A stretch of DNA of 64,000 nucleotides, from NCBI RefSeq assembly GCF_028372415.1, contig NC_092872.1, positions 13,304,979-13,368,978 on the forward strand, given 5' to 3'. The DNA comes from Notamacropus eugenii (Eukaryota; Chordata; Mammalia; Diprotodontia; Macropodidae). Both the position numbers and the translations under genes were made by a program. The number at the start of each line of letters is the position of its first letter. Position 1 is the stretch's first letter. The notes under the pieces were generated by a model. It saw nothing but the letters and a program-made list of their open reading frames with translations. It was not told the origin of the DNA and searched no databases. This document shows, in pieces, positions 32,005 to 42,475 of this stretch.

Positions 32005-32205
32005 CTCAATAAGAGTGTAGAGCTTTAAGCTTTGCAAAACACTTTCCTCACTACAGACCTGATAGACAGGTAGAACAAATATTTCTAATCTATTTATTAT
32101 ACAGATGAGGAAGTTGTGATTGAGCCAGCCTACCCAAGGATCACAGAGTTGATAAATGTAATAGCTGTGGCTTGAACCCCGGGACCCTGGCTCTGAAAAG
32201 ATCAT
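32005..32205 (-). mobile_element. MIR SINE
   Basis: ctttgcaaaacactttcctc, attatacagatgaggaagtt, ggcttgaaccccgggaccct. Confidence 0.7.
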
Positions 32206-32369
32206 TTTTCAAGTACTTGCCTCTGAAACAGTTGAGTCTAAGGGAAATAAGGTTTTAAAATTTAATTACAAAACAAGGTAATTTATGATTAATTGCTAAG
32301 TGAATTGAATAGATAAGCACTATGAAATCAGGTACAGTGCCTCCAATTCAAAGCAATCTAGAGATCCAG

Positions 32370-32550
32370 GAAATATAGACTCGAAGAGCTGGAAGGGACC
32401 TCAGTTTGTCTGGTCCAGCCCCCTTCTTTTGTAGGACCAGAGGTTCAGTCATTTTCCTAAGATCGCACAGATAATCATTGGCAGAGCTAGCTAAATTCAA
32501 ACCTAGTGCTTCTTATTCCACATAAAGTGTCCATTCTAATAATCACAGTT
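32370..32550 (-). mobile_element. CORE-SINE (MIR3-like)
   Basis: gagctggaagggacctcagt, tggtccagcccccttctttt, gatcgcacagataatcattg. Confidence 0.5.
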
Positions 32551-32654
32551 CCTTCTGTGTCTTGTTTCCTCTTGGATTGATTTACAGATTCTCTGGCAGG
32601 TACTTCATGTTATATACTCAGCTGGCCAGGGAATATGCCTCTGACACAAATTGG

Positions 32655-32734
32655 CTCAATGAGAGGCAATATGGTATCGTGGGAAGAGTACTAGGAACAG
32701 AGTAGGGATATGAGTTCAAGTCTTTCCTCACTAC
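32655..32734 (+). mobile_element. CORE-SINE head
   Basis: gaggcaatatggtatcgtgg and gggatatgagttcaagtctt: head only, then L2. Confidence 0.45.
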
Positions 32735-32947
32735 AACCCATCTTCCATTCAGCTGTCAAACTGATCTTACTAAGAGGGTCTGACTCCCCTAGTCAATTAA
32801 CTCCAGTAGGTCCCTACTGCCTCCCAGATTCAATATAAAATGCTCTTTCTCCCTTTTAAAATTGTTTATAATCTGGCCCCATCTTACCCTTTTCAGTCTT
32901 CTCATACTTCACTCACCTCTAACCCATTCTGCACTCTCCTGACATTG
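32735..32947 (+). mobile_element. L2 LINE, left piece, split by SINE
   Basis: ttcagctgtcaaactgatct, ctccagtaggtccctactgc, aatataaaatgctctttctc. Confidence 0.8.
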
Positions 32948-33086
32948 TTTCTTTTTCCTTTTTTTGGAGGCAATGAAGGTTAAGTGACTTGCCCACGGTC
33001 ACGGTAAGTGTCTGAGGACAGATTTGAATTCAGGTCTGCTTGATTCTAGGGCTAGTGCTCTATCCAGTGCACCACCTAGCTGCCCT
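32948..33086 (-). mobile_element. WSINE1-like tRNA SINE inserted in L2
   Basis: About 139 bp. On the minus strand it starts gggcagctaggtggtgcact and ends in an A-rich tail after ttgcctcc. Short, with no RTE body, unlike the composite SINE at 15331. L2 resumes directly after it. Confidence 0.8.
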
Positions 33087-33420
33087 TGCTCCTTGAACGT
33101 GACATTCCATCTCCCAGTTCTTCCCATTTTCACTCTGGTTGTTCTCTGTGCCTAGGATGTTCTCCCACCTGATCTCTACTTCCTGTCTTCCCTGACTCTC
33201 ATTGAGTATCAGCTAAAATCAGCTAAAATTTTGCAAGAAACCTTTCCCAGCCTTCCTTCATCTTAGTGCCATCTTTCTAAGATTAAACCCAATTTACCCT
33301 ATATACATCTTATTTATACACAGTTGTTCACTTGTTGTATCCCTCCCTGCAAGCAGGGACTATATTTTCCTTTTCTACCCACAGTACTTAGTGTGTGTGT
33401 GTTAGCTGACTGACTGATGG
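33087..33420 (+). mobile_element. L2 LINE, right piece, 3' end
   Basis: ttgttctctgtgcctaggat, tgagtatcagctaaaatcag, then tagctgactgactgatgg. Confidence 0.8.
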
Positions 33421-33429
33421 ACTCTGACA

Positions 33430-33590
33430 CTTAATATTGCTTGAATGAGTCACATCCTCTTTGAGCTTCACTCTCTTTATATATATTAAATGGGTATAAG
33501 AAAGCCTGCACCCCCTACTTCACAGAATCATAAACAGAAGTATTTTGTAATCTTTAAAGTGCTATATGATATTTATTGCTTTTGAAAATT
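33430..33590 (+). mobile_element. MIR-type SINE
   Basis: atgagtcacatcctctttga, tattaaatgggtataagaaa, ctttaaagtgctatatgata. Confidence 0.55.
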
Positions 33591-33959
33591 AATATTTATT
33601 GAATTGAAACCTCATTGGCTTGGGAAAATACAAGTCTGTTTCTTATGTCGTATTTCCATGAGAAATCTTTGACAGAAAATTTGAAGATATGTAAATGAGA
33701 TCATTTTAAAGTAATTGAGAAGAAATATTAGCAAACATTCAGTAGAAACACAGTAAATATTTTATTTATCCAGGACGATCAGAACATAGTAGGGAAGTGT
33801 TCTGCATACATTTTTCAGATCCCTTTAAGTACCAGAGGTTTTTGGAAATCTTATTTCAGCTATTTTTAGGTAGAAATTTTTTTCTGACTTCTTAAACACA
33901 GAATATAATATCCCCTTTTCTCTTTTATGTTTTAAATTTTATCTTTTTGTAAAGACTCA
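33591..33959. other. AT-rich, nothing recognised
   Basis: No recognisable family or gene. Confidence 0.4.
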
Positions 33960-34115
33960 GAGTCATCATGAATATCACATCCCCATTCTGGACCTCAGTT
34001 TCCTCATCTATAAAAAGAAGGAATTGGATTAGATGATCCCTAAGGTCCCTTCTAACTCTGACATTCTCTATTTTCTGTCCCTTTCGGCTCTGATATTCTG
34101 TATTCTAAATTCTAT
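33960..34115 (+). mobile_element. CORE-SINE (MIR3/THER-like), 3' part
   Basis: acctcagtttcctcatctat, ggattagatgatccctaagg, tcccttctaactctgacatt. Its tail was the target of the SINE at 34126. Confidence 0.6.
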
Positions 34116-34125
34116 AGTCCCTTCA

Positions 34126-34378
34126 TCTCACCTCAGACATTTGATACTCACTAGCTGTGTGACCTTGGGCCAGTCACTTAACCCCAATTGCCTCATCCTG
34201 GGTCATCTCCAGTCATCCTGATAAGTATCTGGTCATTGGATTTGGATGGCTCTGGAGGAGAAGTGAGGCTGGTGACCTGCACAGCCCTCCCTTACTCAAC
34301 ACAAAGTCAAGTGCAAGTCATGTCATCATTTGTCTGATGGCATGCTCTTCTTCGGCAACAAAGGACAAACACACACAC
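34126..34378 (+). mobile_element. tRNA/RTE composite SINE with 10-bp TSD
   Basis: 5'-truncated copy: cactagctgtgtgaccttgg, gtcatctccagtcatcctga, ggctctggaggagaagtgag, tggcatgctcttcttcggca. AGTCCCTTCA is repeated exactly at 34116-34125 and 34379-34388. Confidence 0.9.
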
Positions 34379-34388
34379 AGTCCCTTCA

Positions 34389-35052
34389 AGTTCTGGCCTT
34401 GTATGGTTTATTCTAAAGATTCAGTTGGAGATGTTTATTATTCTGTAATCCTGGATTTGCTTTTTCTGAAGACTGAAAGTTCACCCTACAACTTTCCTTA
34501 AGAAAGAAGACTGAGTGATCTTTGCCTGTAGAAGAAAGGACTGAAATCTCTGACTTTACCTCCTTCTCTTCCAGGCAAATCCATTCCAAAACTCAGATAC
34601 ATGTTTAAAATGAAGGGAGAATAAAGCAACCTTAGAAATACCATCTTTCCAACATAAAAAACAAGGACGTATACAAACCCTTCTGTCTGGTCTGCAGGTC
34701 AGATGCCTATCACCTGTGGGTCCAGAATCTATTAGATAGTCACCCCAGGAACACGTTTCAAAAAGTTACACTAATGCCAATAAGAAATCCCAGGCAAATG
34801 GGGATCAAACCCCAAACCCAACGTGAATAACTAGATCTGCCATCACTAGATTTGCCCTGTAGGACATCCCATGTGAGGAAAAACAGTTAGGGTGAGTGTA
34901 ACAGGCAAAAAGAATTTGGACAGCACCCTACAGTATGCAGGGGTAATATGAACCTATCTGAACACTAGCTTGAACCAATCAGCTCTAGTCCTGAATCCTA
35001 TGGGGTATATTCAGCTTCATTCAGAAGCTCTTGCAAAAGTATAGGGTTAGAC
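34389..35052. other. No recognised feature
   Basis: About 660 bp of unique-looking sequence; no gene or repeat recognised. Confidence 0.45.
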
Positions 35053-35246
35053 CAGGGTTGACGAACCTGTAGTCTCAAAGCCACATGTGGCTAGGTCCTT
35101 GGGTGCCGCCTTTTGCCTAAGTTCAAGTTTTACAGAACAAACCCTTTTATTAAGGGGATATGTTCTGTGAAGTTTGGATTCAGTCAAAGGACTGCACTTG
35201 AGGACCTAGAGTGCCACATGTGGCCTCAGCATTTTCCCTACCCCTG
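35053..35246. mobile_element. hAT-type palindromic MITE with 8-bp TSD
   Basis: 194 bp with terminal CAGGG...CCCTG inverted repeats. It is largely palindromic: ccacatgtggctaggtcctt on the left mirrors ggacctagagtgccacatgt on the right. The flanks GGTTAGAC (35045-35052) and GGTTCGAC (35247-35254) match at 7 of 8 bases, the duplication length that hAT transposases make. It has no coding capacity; it would have been moved by a related autonomous element. Confidence 0.9.
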
Positions 35247-35384
35247 GGTTCGACTCTCCATCCATGTCCTGACTCAATCTGATCTGTGGGTCAGAGATGA
35301 CACAGACAGTATACTGTGGGTTGAGTCAAAGCTTTGGGCTTGTTATGAATGAGAGAGACAGTCCTACGCAGCATCAACTTCTAT

Positions 35385-35700
35385 TGTGTGTGGATAGAGT
35401 ACTGGGCCTGTAGTCCTGAAGACCTGAGTTCAAACCTGACCTCGGACACTATGACCCTGGGTATGTCACTTAACTCCCACCTGCCTCAGTTTCCTCAACT
35501 ATAAATAGGGATAATATCACCTGTTTCACAGGGTTGTTGTGAGAACCAAATGAGATAATATTTGTAAAGTGCTTAGCACAAAGTAGCAATAATAATGATG
35601 GTGGTAATAACTGTTAACATTTATATAGTGTCCATTATGTGCCATTAGCAGTCCACAGGAGGAGGTATATAAATGCTTATTCCTTTCCCCTTCCTTCCCT
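35385..35700 (+). mobile_element. CORE-SINE (THER1 type)
   Basis: tggatagagtactgggcctg, gaagacctgagttcaaacct, ctcagtttcctcaactataa, cagggttgttgtgagaacca, aagtgcttagcacaaagtag; a roughly 60-bp foreign stretch interrupts the tail before tataaatgcttattcctttc. Confidence 0.78.
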
Positions 35701-35789
35701 TCTCCCTACTCTTAACAAGTAATAAGCAGAGTCCGGGACTGGGTCTTGTCCTGAGTCCTTCCGTCAGGTCTGTAACTTCTTTATTCAGT

Positions 35790-35950
35790 TTAAGAAGAGC
35801 TTCTATTTTCGTCGTACATCAGGGTTTACAGAGTGTTTTCCTGAGCTCAGAGAGGTCCACAGTCACCCAGCTAGGGAGGGTCAGAGGCAGAACTCAAGCC
35901 CATTTCCTGACTCCAATTCTAATCCTCTTCCCACTATATCATACAGGAGA
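35790..35950 (-). mobile_element. MIR SINE
   Basis: gtttacagagtgttttcctg, acagtcacccagctagggag, ggcagaactcaagcccattt. Confidence 0.7.
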
Positions 35951-35999
35951 TCTCCATTGACTAGAAGTCATTCCAAGAGATCCTATAAATTATTCCATG

Positions 36000-36050
36000 A
36001 ATTCATTCAACAAACACTCATTAAATACCTTCTATGTACAGAACAAGTAT
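36000..36050 (-). mobile_element. L2 3' end scrap
   Basis: ttcaacaaacactcattaaa then taccttctatgt: antisense terminus. Confidence 0.5.
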
Positions 36051-36119
36051 AACTTGTGTTAATAGAAATTATGATCTAATAAAGTAGCATAATATACAAA
36101 TAACTAGAAATATATATAT

Positions 36120-36285
36120 TTATGACTTTAATATATACTTTATTCCCAATGACCCTGTGAGGTAGGTGGTACAAATACTATAATCCTGATTTTACAGATG
36201 GGGAAACTGAGATTGGGGTTCCACAGCTAGTAGGTGGCAAAGTCAAGACTCGACCTCATACTTCTAATTCAAAGACCAAAGAGCA
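36120..36285 (-). mobile_element. MIR SINE
   Basis: tgaccctgtgaggtaggtgg, tttacagatggggaaactga, ccacagctagtaggtggcaa. Confidence 0.78.
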
Positions 36286-36299
36286 CAGGAGAATTAGTG

Positions 36300-36440
36300 G
36301 GGAAGTGCTATATGAGCTCTAACTGCTAAAGCCTTGTGGGGGAAGCGACATTGGAGCTGATGGTTGGGTAGGATTTCAAAGGGAGCATGGAGAATGGGGA
36401 ACATTCCATGCATAAACAAGGACAGGAGGCAAAGCACACA
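36300..36440 (-). mobile_element. Possible L2 internal fragment
   Basis: gggtaggatttcaaagggag and gaacattccatgcataaaca resemble a segment often found beside antisense L2 ends. Weak. Confidence 0.3.
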
Positions 36441-36689
36441 GATCACACACGATGGGGCTCGTGTAAAGGACTATCTCTTCCATACATGCCCTATGCTTTT
36501 TCTGCCACAAATGGCTTAGCATTTGTACTGGAGGCTGAAGAAGGGTAAATTTACAAAAAAATAAAAAAGGAAATTTAGATACAAGATGAAAAGGTCTTCT
36601 TTCCTGAGAGATGCAAAGGTCAGGGGGTAGAGACTAGGAATGACTGATCAATGTTTTAAGCCCAGTGTACAAGTAATTTACTTAAGTCA
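36441..36689. other. Unassigned
   Basis: Nothing recognised. Confidence 0.35.
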
Positions 36690-36834
36690 TTCTATAGCAG
36701 TGAGAGGCAGTGTGGGATAATGGGTAGTGTTAAGGACTATTTCGTGAAGTTGTGATTGCCTGGTGACAATAGCAAGCTTGCTTTAGGACTAGAAAGACTT
36801 GGGTCTCCCCTCCCTAAAAGAGGTCCTTTCTGGT
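36690..36834 (+). mobile_element. MIR-type SINE, head, split by L2
   Basis: gaggcagtgtgggataatgg and ggactagaaagacttgggtc; a matching tail (cctaagcaagccacagaact) follows the L2 at about 37010. Confidence 0.5.
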
Positions 36835-37009
36835 AAGAATACCTTTCCTTTGCATTGTATATGTTCAAAGTAGTTTGCATGCTATTTCCCCAGTTCGAAT
36901 GAAGTCTCCTTAAGGGCATGAGCCGTGGTGGGGGGTTTCCTTTCTTTTATTCTTACTACTTAGCATAATGCTTAGCATGCACCAAATGTTTACTAAGTAC
37001 TGACTGGTC
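36835..37009 (+). mobile_element. L2 3' end inside a SINE
   Basis: gtagtttgcatgctatttcc, gtctccttaagggcatgagc, aatgtttactaagtactgac. Confidence 0.65.
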
Positions 37010-37154
37010 CTAAGCAAGCCACAGAACTTCTCAGAACTCAGTCTCTAAGACTTTTCAGTTGAGGAGTATTAGACCTGCCTGGATAGAGAGTTTCCTAATG
37101 GGAATTCATTTCCTATACTAATAGTCTAATATATACTAATATACAGATTACTAC

Positions 37155-37156
<2 letters not shown>

Positions 37157-37184
<28 letters not shown>
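37157..37184. repeat. (CA)14 microsatellite
   Basis: Perfect CA dinucleotide run, with AT-rich partly palindromic flanks. Confidence 0.95.
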
Positions 37185-37186
<2 letters not shown>

Positions 37187-37299
37187 TATGTATTAATATA
37201 TAGACCCAGTCCCTATGCTGACACATAGTCGGAGCCCTGTGGTTCTCTGGCAATGTAAAACCTTTGTGTACTTTCCTGTCTTGGACTTCACGCAGCACA

Positions 37300-37400
37300 G
37301 CTGGGGTTTTTAACCTTTCTTTTATGTCATAGACCGTTTGGGCAATCTGGTGAAGCCATGGACACTTTCTTATTTCTAAATAATTTAAAGAAATGCTCAA
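37300..37400. mobile_element. Mammal-wide DNA-transposon-like fragment
   Basis: gtttttaacctttcttttat and caatctggtgaagccatgga resemble the fuller copy at 55505-55697; family uncertain. Confidence 0.4.
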
Positions 37401-37609
37401 TTTTACTCTGAGCTTAGTAAAAATAAAGATATAATTTCCCCCCCATTCAGGAAAATACTGTAAGAGAGCTGACAGGGAAAAGGAGAGACTCCTAAGCATT
37501 CACTGTTTGGGGGTCCTTGCTCCCCAGAGTGGGAGAACAGTGAACAGGTCTGACACATTGCTGGGACTGGGGAAACCTTATAATGGCAGTGCGATTTGGT
37601 AAAAAGCCT

Positions 37610-37725
37610 AGAAGCTCATCAAGGGCAGGTACCCCTGGTTTTTTCTCCCCGTTGCTTAGCACAGTACCTCAAATCACATCAAGCGCATCGTAAATACTTG
37701 TTGATTGATAGATAGGGGGAAAAAA
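37610..37725 (+). mobile_element. L2 3' end
   Basis: tcatcaagggcaggtacccc, gttgcttagcacagtacctc, aatacttgttgattgataga. Confidence 0.65.
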
Positions 37726-38019
37726 ACCCCTCGATTCTCAGGTTTAGGAACTTTAAGTAAAGTGCTGATGTTTTTAATAGCTTTCCTCTCTTCGAGCCCG
37801 TTTCCTTACTTGAAAAGTGGTGGCTAGAAATGAGGACCTCATTTTATCAGAACAAGTAATTCATGTCCTTTCTGGCAAACTTGCAATCTCTTCTTTCTTC
37901 CAGAGCCCCTCAGTCTCTGTTCCTTCTCTTTGCCCTTAGTCAGATGAACCTTCTTATCTTTTCCTGAAATGTCAGGTCAGGCCTGCTCAAATTAAAACAT
38001 CTGTTGGAAGGAGGTTGTA
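37726..38019. other. Unassigned
   Basis: Nothing recognised. Confidence 0.35.
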
Positions 38020-38540
38020 TTCAGTAAGTTCCAACTGGTTCCCTAAGACCTCCAGGATCAAATATAAAATCCGCTGTTTGTCATTAAAGCCTTTTGCAAC
38101 CTGGCCTCTTCCTACCTTTCCAGTCTTCTTTAACCTTACTCATCCTCTCCACACCCACATCCAATGACACAAACCTCCTTGTTGTCTGTCCCACCCACCA
38201 GACACTCCATCTTCCAACTCCAGGTGTTTTCACTGACTGTCCTCCAAGCTTGGAAATCTCTCTCTCCTCTTCTCCATCTCCTGGCTTCCTTCAAATCCCA
38301 GCTAAAATCTAGATCCATGAAATTAGATCCGTTAATCAACATTAAATGCTAACCCTTCCCTCTGTGGATCACTTTCAATTTATCCTGTACATATCTCATT
38401 TGTACATAATTGTCTGAACACTGTCTCCCCTGGCAGCCTCAGAGCTAAAGCAGAACAAAGACTGTTTTGCCTTTTTTTTGGTATCACCAGTTCCTGCCAC
38501 AAGGCAAACACTCAGCGCTTGTTGACTGTTGACAGGCACA
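38020..38540 (+). mobile_element. L2 LINE, 3' part
   Basis: caggatcaaatataaaatcc, ctttccagtcttctttaacc, ccagacactccatcttccaa, tcaaatcccagctaaaatct, acactcagcgcttgttgact. Explains the frames at 38094-38352 on both strands. Confidence 0.9.
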
Positions 38541-38595
38541 GCAAACATTTATTGAACACCTTCTACATGCAAGATCCCGCTCCAGACACCGTACA
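38541..38595 (-). mobile_element. L2 3' end, antisense
   Basis: aacatttattgaacaccttc then atgcaagatcc, tail-to-tail with the L2 just before it. Confidence 0.55.
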
Positions 38596-39349
38596 ATCTC
38601 CTTATTACTGCTATATTAATATTTACCCACAGCGGCAGTGAGGGACTTGGGCCCTTCTAGAGAGCTTATAGCAAGCTCCCAGCTGCCTCTCCCCAGTAAG
38701 GTAACAGCTGGAGGGTTGGGGGAATGGGGAGGAGGGTGTTCATGAAATGAGGGCAGAAACACCACCCCCTCCTTCCCTTCTCTGTCCTCCCTTCTCCCCA
38801 CTTACTTTTTGATTTAGAGGGAGGATTAAAGGATTTCCCCTTTCAGCTAAATTAAACTTCTCAAACTGACCAGCAGGGAAGAGAAAAAAAATTAGATTGA
38901 CCCAGATTCTAGGAAAATCTTGGGGTCTGTTTTGGTCCAAGTCAACTCATCTCTCTCCAGCATTCCTACTGTGCCCCCCTCTATTTAGGACACGTGGCAT
39001 CAGGCGAGACTGGGCCAAGATAAGGCTTTGCCTCTTGATGATAAGCAGAGAAAGAGCTGAAGGGCCAACTAGTCTACCCTTGACAGATGGGACTGATCTC
39101 TGGGGAAGAGGATTCTGCAGCTTTATCTCAGTGACCAGGTCTGAGGTCTAACAGCCCTTCACTGTGCTCCTGACTAACTCCGGCTGCTATTTCAACTGAT
39201 TTTTCTCCCTTTCTGAATCCTGAGCCCTTCCATTTACTGCACAAACAGGGCCAACAGTTGTCTGTCTTGAAAACAGGAAAGCTGGAAATGGTGTAAATGG
39301 AGACTTCTCTGCCTTCAGTCATTCTTTCTACAGTTAGGTATTCAGATGA
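38596..39349. other. Repeat-poor block
   Basis: About 750 bp with moderate GC content and no repeat that I recognise. Several short frames, none convincing. A candidate for conserved non-coding sequence simply because it lacks repeats. Confidence 0.4.
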
Positions 39350-39510
39350 TAGGATTTTGGACTGGAAATAGACCTTTGGACATCATTTAGTTCAATCAAC
39401 TCTCATTTTAAGGCTGAGGTCACATGGGGAGCTAATAGCAGGATGGAATTCAAAGCCAAGTCTTCTGGTTCCAAGGTCGGTGCTAACTGTACTATCGCCT
39501 GCTGTGTGCT
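39350..39510 (-). mobile_element. CORE-SINE (MIR3-like)
   Basis: tttggactggaaatagacct, caatcaactctcattttaag, tcaaagccaagtcttctggt. Confidence 0.5.
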
Positions 39511-39794
39511 GCGCCCACACAGGGCAATGGGCTGTTCTGGGCACTGGGGGAGATAAAAGAATAAGTTAAATATGGCCTTTTCTTTCTACAAGATTATAAT
39601 TTGCTACAGTTAGGTACTGGAGTTGTGATTTCATTGGCCCAGGGACATTCCTGTGAGGAACCTCCCATTACCAATACAAATCAGTACTTTGCAATTTATC
39701 ATTTTAGAGAATTGCCTAGAGCAGGGAGGCTGTTAAATGGAAACAGGGCCACTAATCCATAGGTAAGGATTCCCACGGCCCCCTATTGACTTCA
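39511..39794. other. Probable old SINE traces, unassigned
   Basis: ttcattggcccagggacatt and gagaattgcctagagcaggg hint at an eroded SINE; not assigned. Confidence 0.35.
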
Positions 39795-40000
39795 TTTGAA
39801 CTCAGGTCCTCCTGACTCCAGAGCTGCTGTTATCCACTATGCCACCGCATTGCCTTCCCAATCATCTTTACTACTTGCTACTTTGGGTTCTTCATTCTCA
39901 GAAGCCATGACATCAGGAAGGTGATGCCATGACATGCACCTCAATTGCATTTAAGTGAGGGAGGGCACAGCAAAGTCACCAACCTCACTTTCGAGATCAG
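39795..40000 (-). mobile_element. tRNA/RTE composite SINE, pieces
   Basis: gaactcaggtcctcctgact then atgccaccgcattgccttcc (head), and catgacatcaggaaggtgat with catttaagtgagggagggca (RTE-like body), all antisense; the order of pieces suggests two copies or a rearranged one. Confidence 0.6.
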
Positions 40001-40029
40001 ATCGATTACACTTTCATCTGGTTTGGGTA

Positions 40030-40145
40030 GCACTCAGGAGCATTGACAGGTTAAGGGATTTGCCCACAGTCACTGTCAGAAGGACAGACTTAAACCCAAA
40101 TCTTCTGGCTTGTGAAGTAGCTCCCTGTCCACTATGACATGCAGC
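40030..40145 (-). mobile_element. tRNA-type SINE fragment
   Basis: gacaggttaagggatttgcc, gacttaaacccaaatcttct, ctccctgtccactatgacat. Confidence 0.6.
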
Positions 40146-40289
40146 CTCACCTATGCTCTGGTAGGGAAGAGAAATTGGGGTTACTAGAAGGTCACTAGAA
40201 CCTTTATTTCCCAGTGTCTCACAATTTTGTTTCCCTTGGTGGGAAATTCCCAAAAAGTTGGCATGTTCTTAAGTTGTGGAAAGGCCGAC

Positions 40290-40585
40290 CACAAAAATAG
40301 CAGATTTCTTCTTCTTGGCCCCGGTGGTCAGAATGAGGATCAGTGGGTGGAAATCACAGGGAAGAAGTTTTTGTCTCAAAGGACACAAAAACAATTAGAA
40401 CCATTTAAAAAGGTCAAATGGAGTTCCTTTTCTAGGAGTGAGTTCCATTTCTCTGGGAACATTCAAGTAGAGACTGGACGACTATTTGCTAGGGCTATGG
40501 CAGCTAGGATTCACGTTTCATAAAGGGATTGTACTAGATGTCTTTTTGATGTCCCCTTGAACTCTCAGATTTTGTGACTTTTTGA
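40290..40585 (+). mobile_element. L3/CR1 LINE, 3' end
   Basis: gttccatttctctgggaaca, aagtagagactggacgacta, gggattgtactagatgtctt, ccccttgaactctcagattt: matches the L3/CR1 terminus. Confidence 0.7.
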
Positions 40586-40639
40586 TAAAATAAAAATAGT
40601 ATAAATGTTTTAGAGGAGAACAAAGCAGCATGTACCTAT

Positions 40640-41142
40640 TACATGTATGAGGAGAAAACATGTCTTCTGGTCTCTTTGCCCCCAGTCAGAATTGAGTGGG
40701 ATAGGTTTAGTGAAGACTTCTCAGATTGTAATTCTTCTCCCAGGGGTGAGGTAAGACTGAGAGGCTCAAGGTTACTATATTTTTAGAACAGAATAATTCC
40801 ATATAAGGATATGAAACTATGTAGTACATTAGGGTCTCAATGATTGGATAAAGTTTACCTAATTCTTCAATGTTTTCATTTCAAAAGGGATTGGTTAGAT
40901 TTCGTGTCTAGAATGTAAGATCATATTCTCAGCTAATGAGAATAATGGTCAGTGGGGGGGGAGGGACTTGCGTTAGAGTCTATATAAATCACTGCCTTTT
41001 CTTTGTCTTCAGCTTTCCTTCTCCAGGTGAACTGCTGTAGGATTGTCCAGATTCTCGAGAATCGAATAAATCTCTTTTCTGTCATCACTTTGAGAGGCCT
41101 CTGAGTAATTGATTTATGAAGGGACCTGAGCCATCCCACACA
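40640..41142 (+). mobile_element. Probable solo LTR
   Basis: A TATA-like tctatataaatcac near 40979 is followed about 85 bases later by aataaatctcttttctgtca near 41065, the layout of an LTR promoter and polyadenylation site, ending at a CA near 41142. The 5' limit is uncertain. No internal retroviral sequence is seen. Fossil. Confidence 0.5.
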
Positions 41143-41349
41143 GAATCAATTCCTTGGTCTAGTTCCAAAAGTTCTTTTATATTTCCAGGAAGTTTCTGAG
41201 GACCCATTAGATAAGGTTTATTAGTAAAAATAAATTCCCTAATAGGAATGGGGAAACCAGGAGAACCTGAGAGGGAAACATCATTTAGACATCATTTGCT
41301 TCCTTGAAACACCTAGTAAAATGATGGGCTGTGTCCAGGACTTAACATA
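41143..41349. other. Unassigned
   Basis: Nothing recognised; could include more of the LTR element to its left. Confidence 0.35.
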
Positions 41350-41500
41350 AAAGAAAAAATCTTTTTTTCTTCTTTCCTTCCTTACTTTCTTTGTTCCTTC
41401 TTCCCTCCTTTCCTCTCTCTTTTTTCCTTTTCTCCTTCCCTCTTTCTCCCTTCCTTTCTTTCTCTTTCTCCCTTCTTCCCTTTCTTTCTTTCCTTGCTTT
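41350..41500. repeat. Pyrimidine-rich low-complexity tract
   Basis: About 150 bp of C and T on the plus strand with TTCC, TTTC and CCCTT motifs; nearly free of purines. Confidence 0.9.
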
Positions 41501-41857
41501 CTAATTAATCAAGTGTTAAGTAAGTTGGATATGGTTATTTATTTTCAGGAAATAATTATATGGATAAAATGACCAAATTAAATTCAAATTCGTTGCATGC
41601 ATTCGAGACCTCTCCTTGTCATCACATGGCCCCACACCCAGCCAACGTGCGAACTGATGCTGCACAATCAGCTTCCATCCTTCACCTTAAGTCTTTAGTC
41701 CTAGGGAAATGGGAGACACATTAGTCACAGAGAGAAAACTTCTCAGTCAACATGTCCCATGTGCAGGGAGGAGTCACCTCGTCAGATGCTAAGCATACCA
41801 GCACACCAGGACCTGTCCAAGTAATTAGGAGGGAGGCCTATGGGTTCTAATGGCAGG
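41501..41857. other. Unassigned
   Basis: Nothing recognised. Confidence 0.4.
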
Positions 41858-42475
41858 ATGTCAGATTTAGAGTTAAAAGGGACCTTAGAAACCATAGAAT
41901 CTAACTCTCATTTTTTTTGTCAAAAATTTTTTTTTCAATTAACAAAAATCCATTCCTAACCTCACTGGAAAAAAAGAAGAAAGAAAAGCAAAGTCCTTGT
42001 AAAAGATATGCACGGTCAAACAAAGCAAATTCCCATATTGGCCTTGTCAAAAAATGTGGGTCTCATTCTGTATACTTAGCCCATGAGCTCTCTGTGAGGA
42101 GGTGGTTAACATTCTGCAGCACGGGGCCTCTGGGACTGTGGCTAAGCAGAGCTTTGAAGTCTTTCAGGAGTACTTATTTTTAAAATGTTGCTGTTACAAT
42201 ATAAACTATTCTCGTGGTTCTGCTCTCAATTCATACAAGTCTTTCCAGGTCTTTCTGAAATGGTCTCTTTCATCATTTCTTAGGACACAATAATATTCCA
42301 TTACATTTATATACCATGGTGTGTTCAACCATTCCCTTAACCGATTCCAACCCCTCATCTTACAGAAGAGGAAATTCAGACCACTAACACATGTTCGAAA
42401 GCAGGATTTGAATTCCTATCTTCCTGGATTCCAAGTCCAGCACTCTACCCACTGGGCCACCTAGCTTTATTTGAT
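41858..42475 (-). mobile_element. CORE-SINE (MIR3-like) split by L1
   Basis: Left piece 41858-41911 (gttaaaagggaccttagaaa), right piece 42346-42475 (cttacagaagaggaaattca, gatttgaattcctatcttcc, ccactgggccacctagcttt). The L1 at 41912-42345 sits between them. Confidence 0.65.
41912..42345 (-). mobile_element. Older L1, 3' end, inserted in a SINE
   Basis: atgagctctctgtgaggagg, tgcagcacggggcctctggg, gtggttctgctctcaattca, attccattacatttatatac. Flanks ctaactctcat and ccaacccctcat suggest a target duplication. Confidence 0.75.

Noticed and set aside
37113-37499. 128-codon minus-strand frame
   Set aside because: It runs through the CA microsatellite (giving a Cys/Val run) and an old DNA-element fragment.
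41350-41500. Pyrimidine tract considered as a splice or promoter element
   Set aside because: Simple low-complexity expansion with no exon following it.
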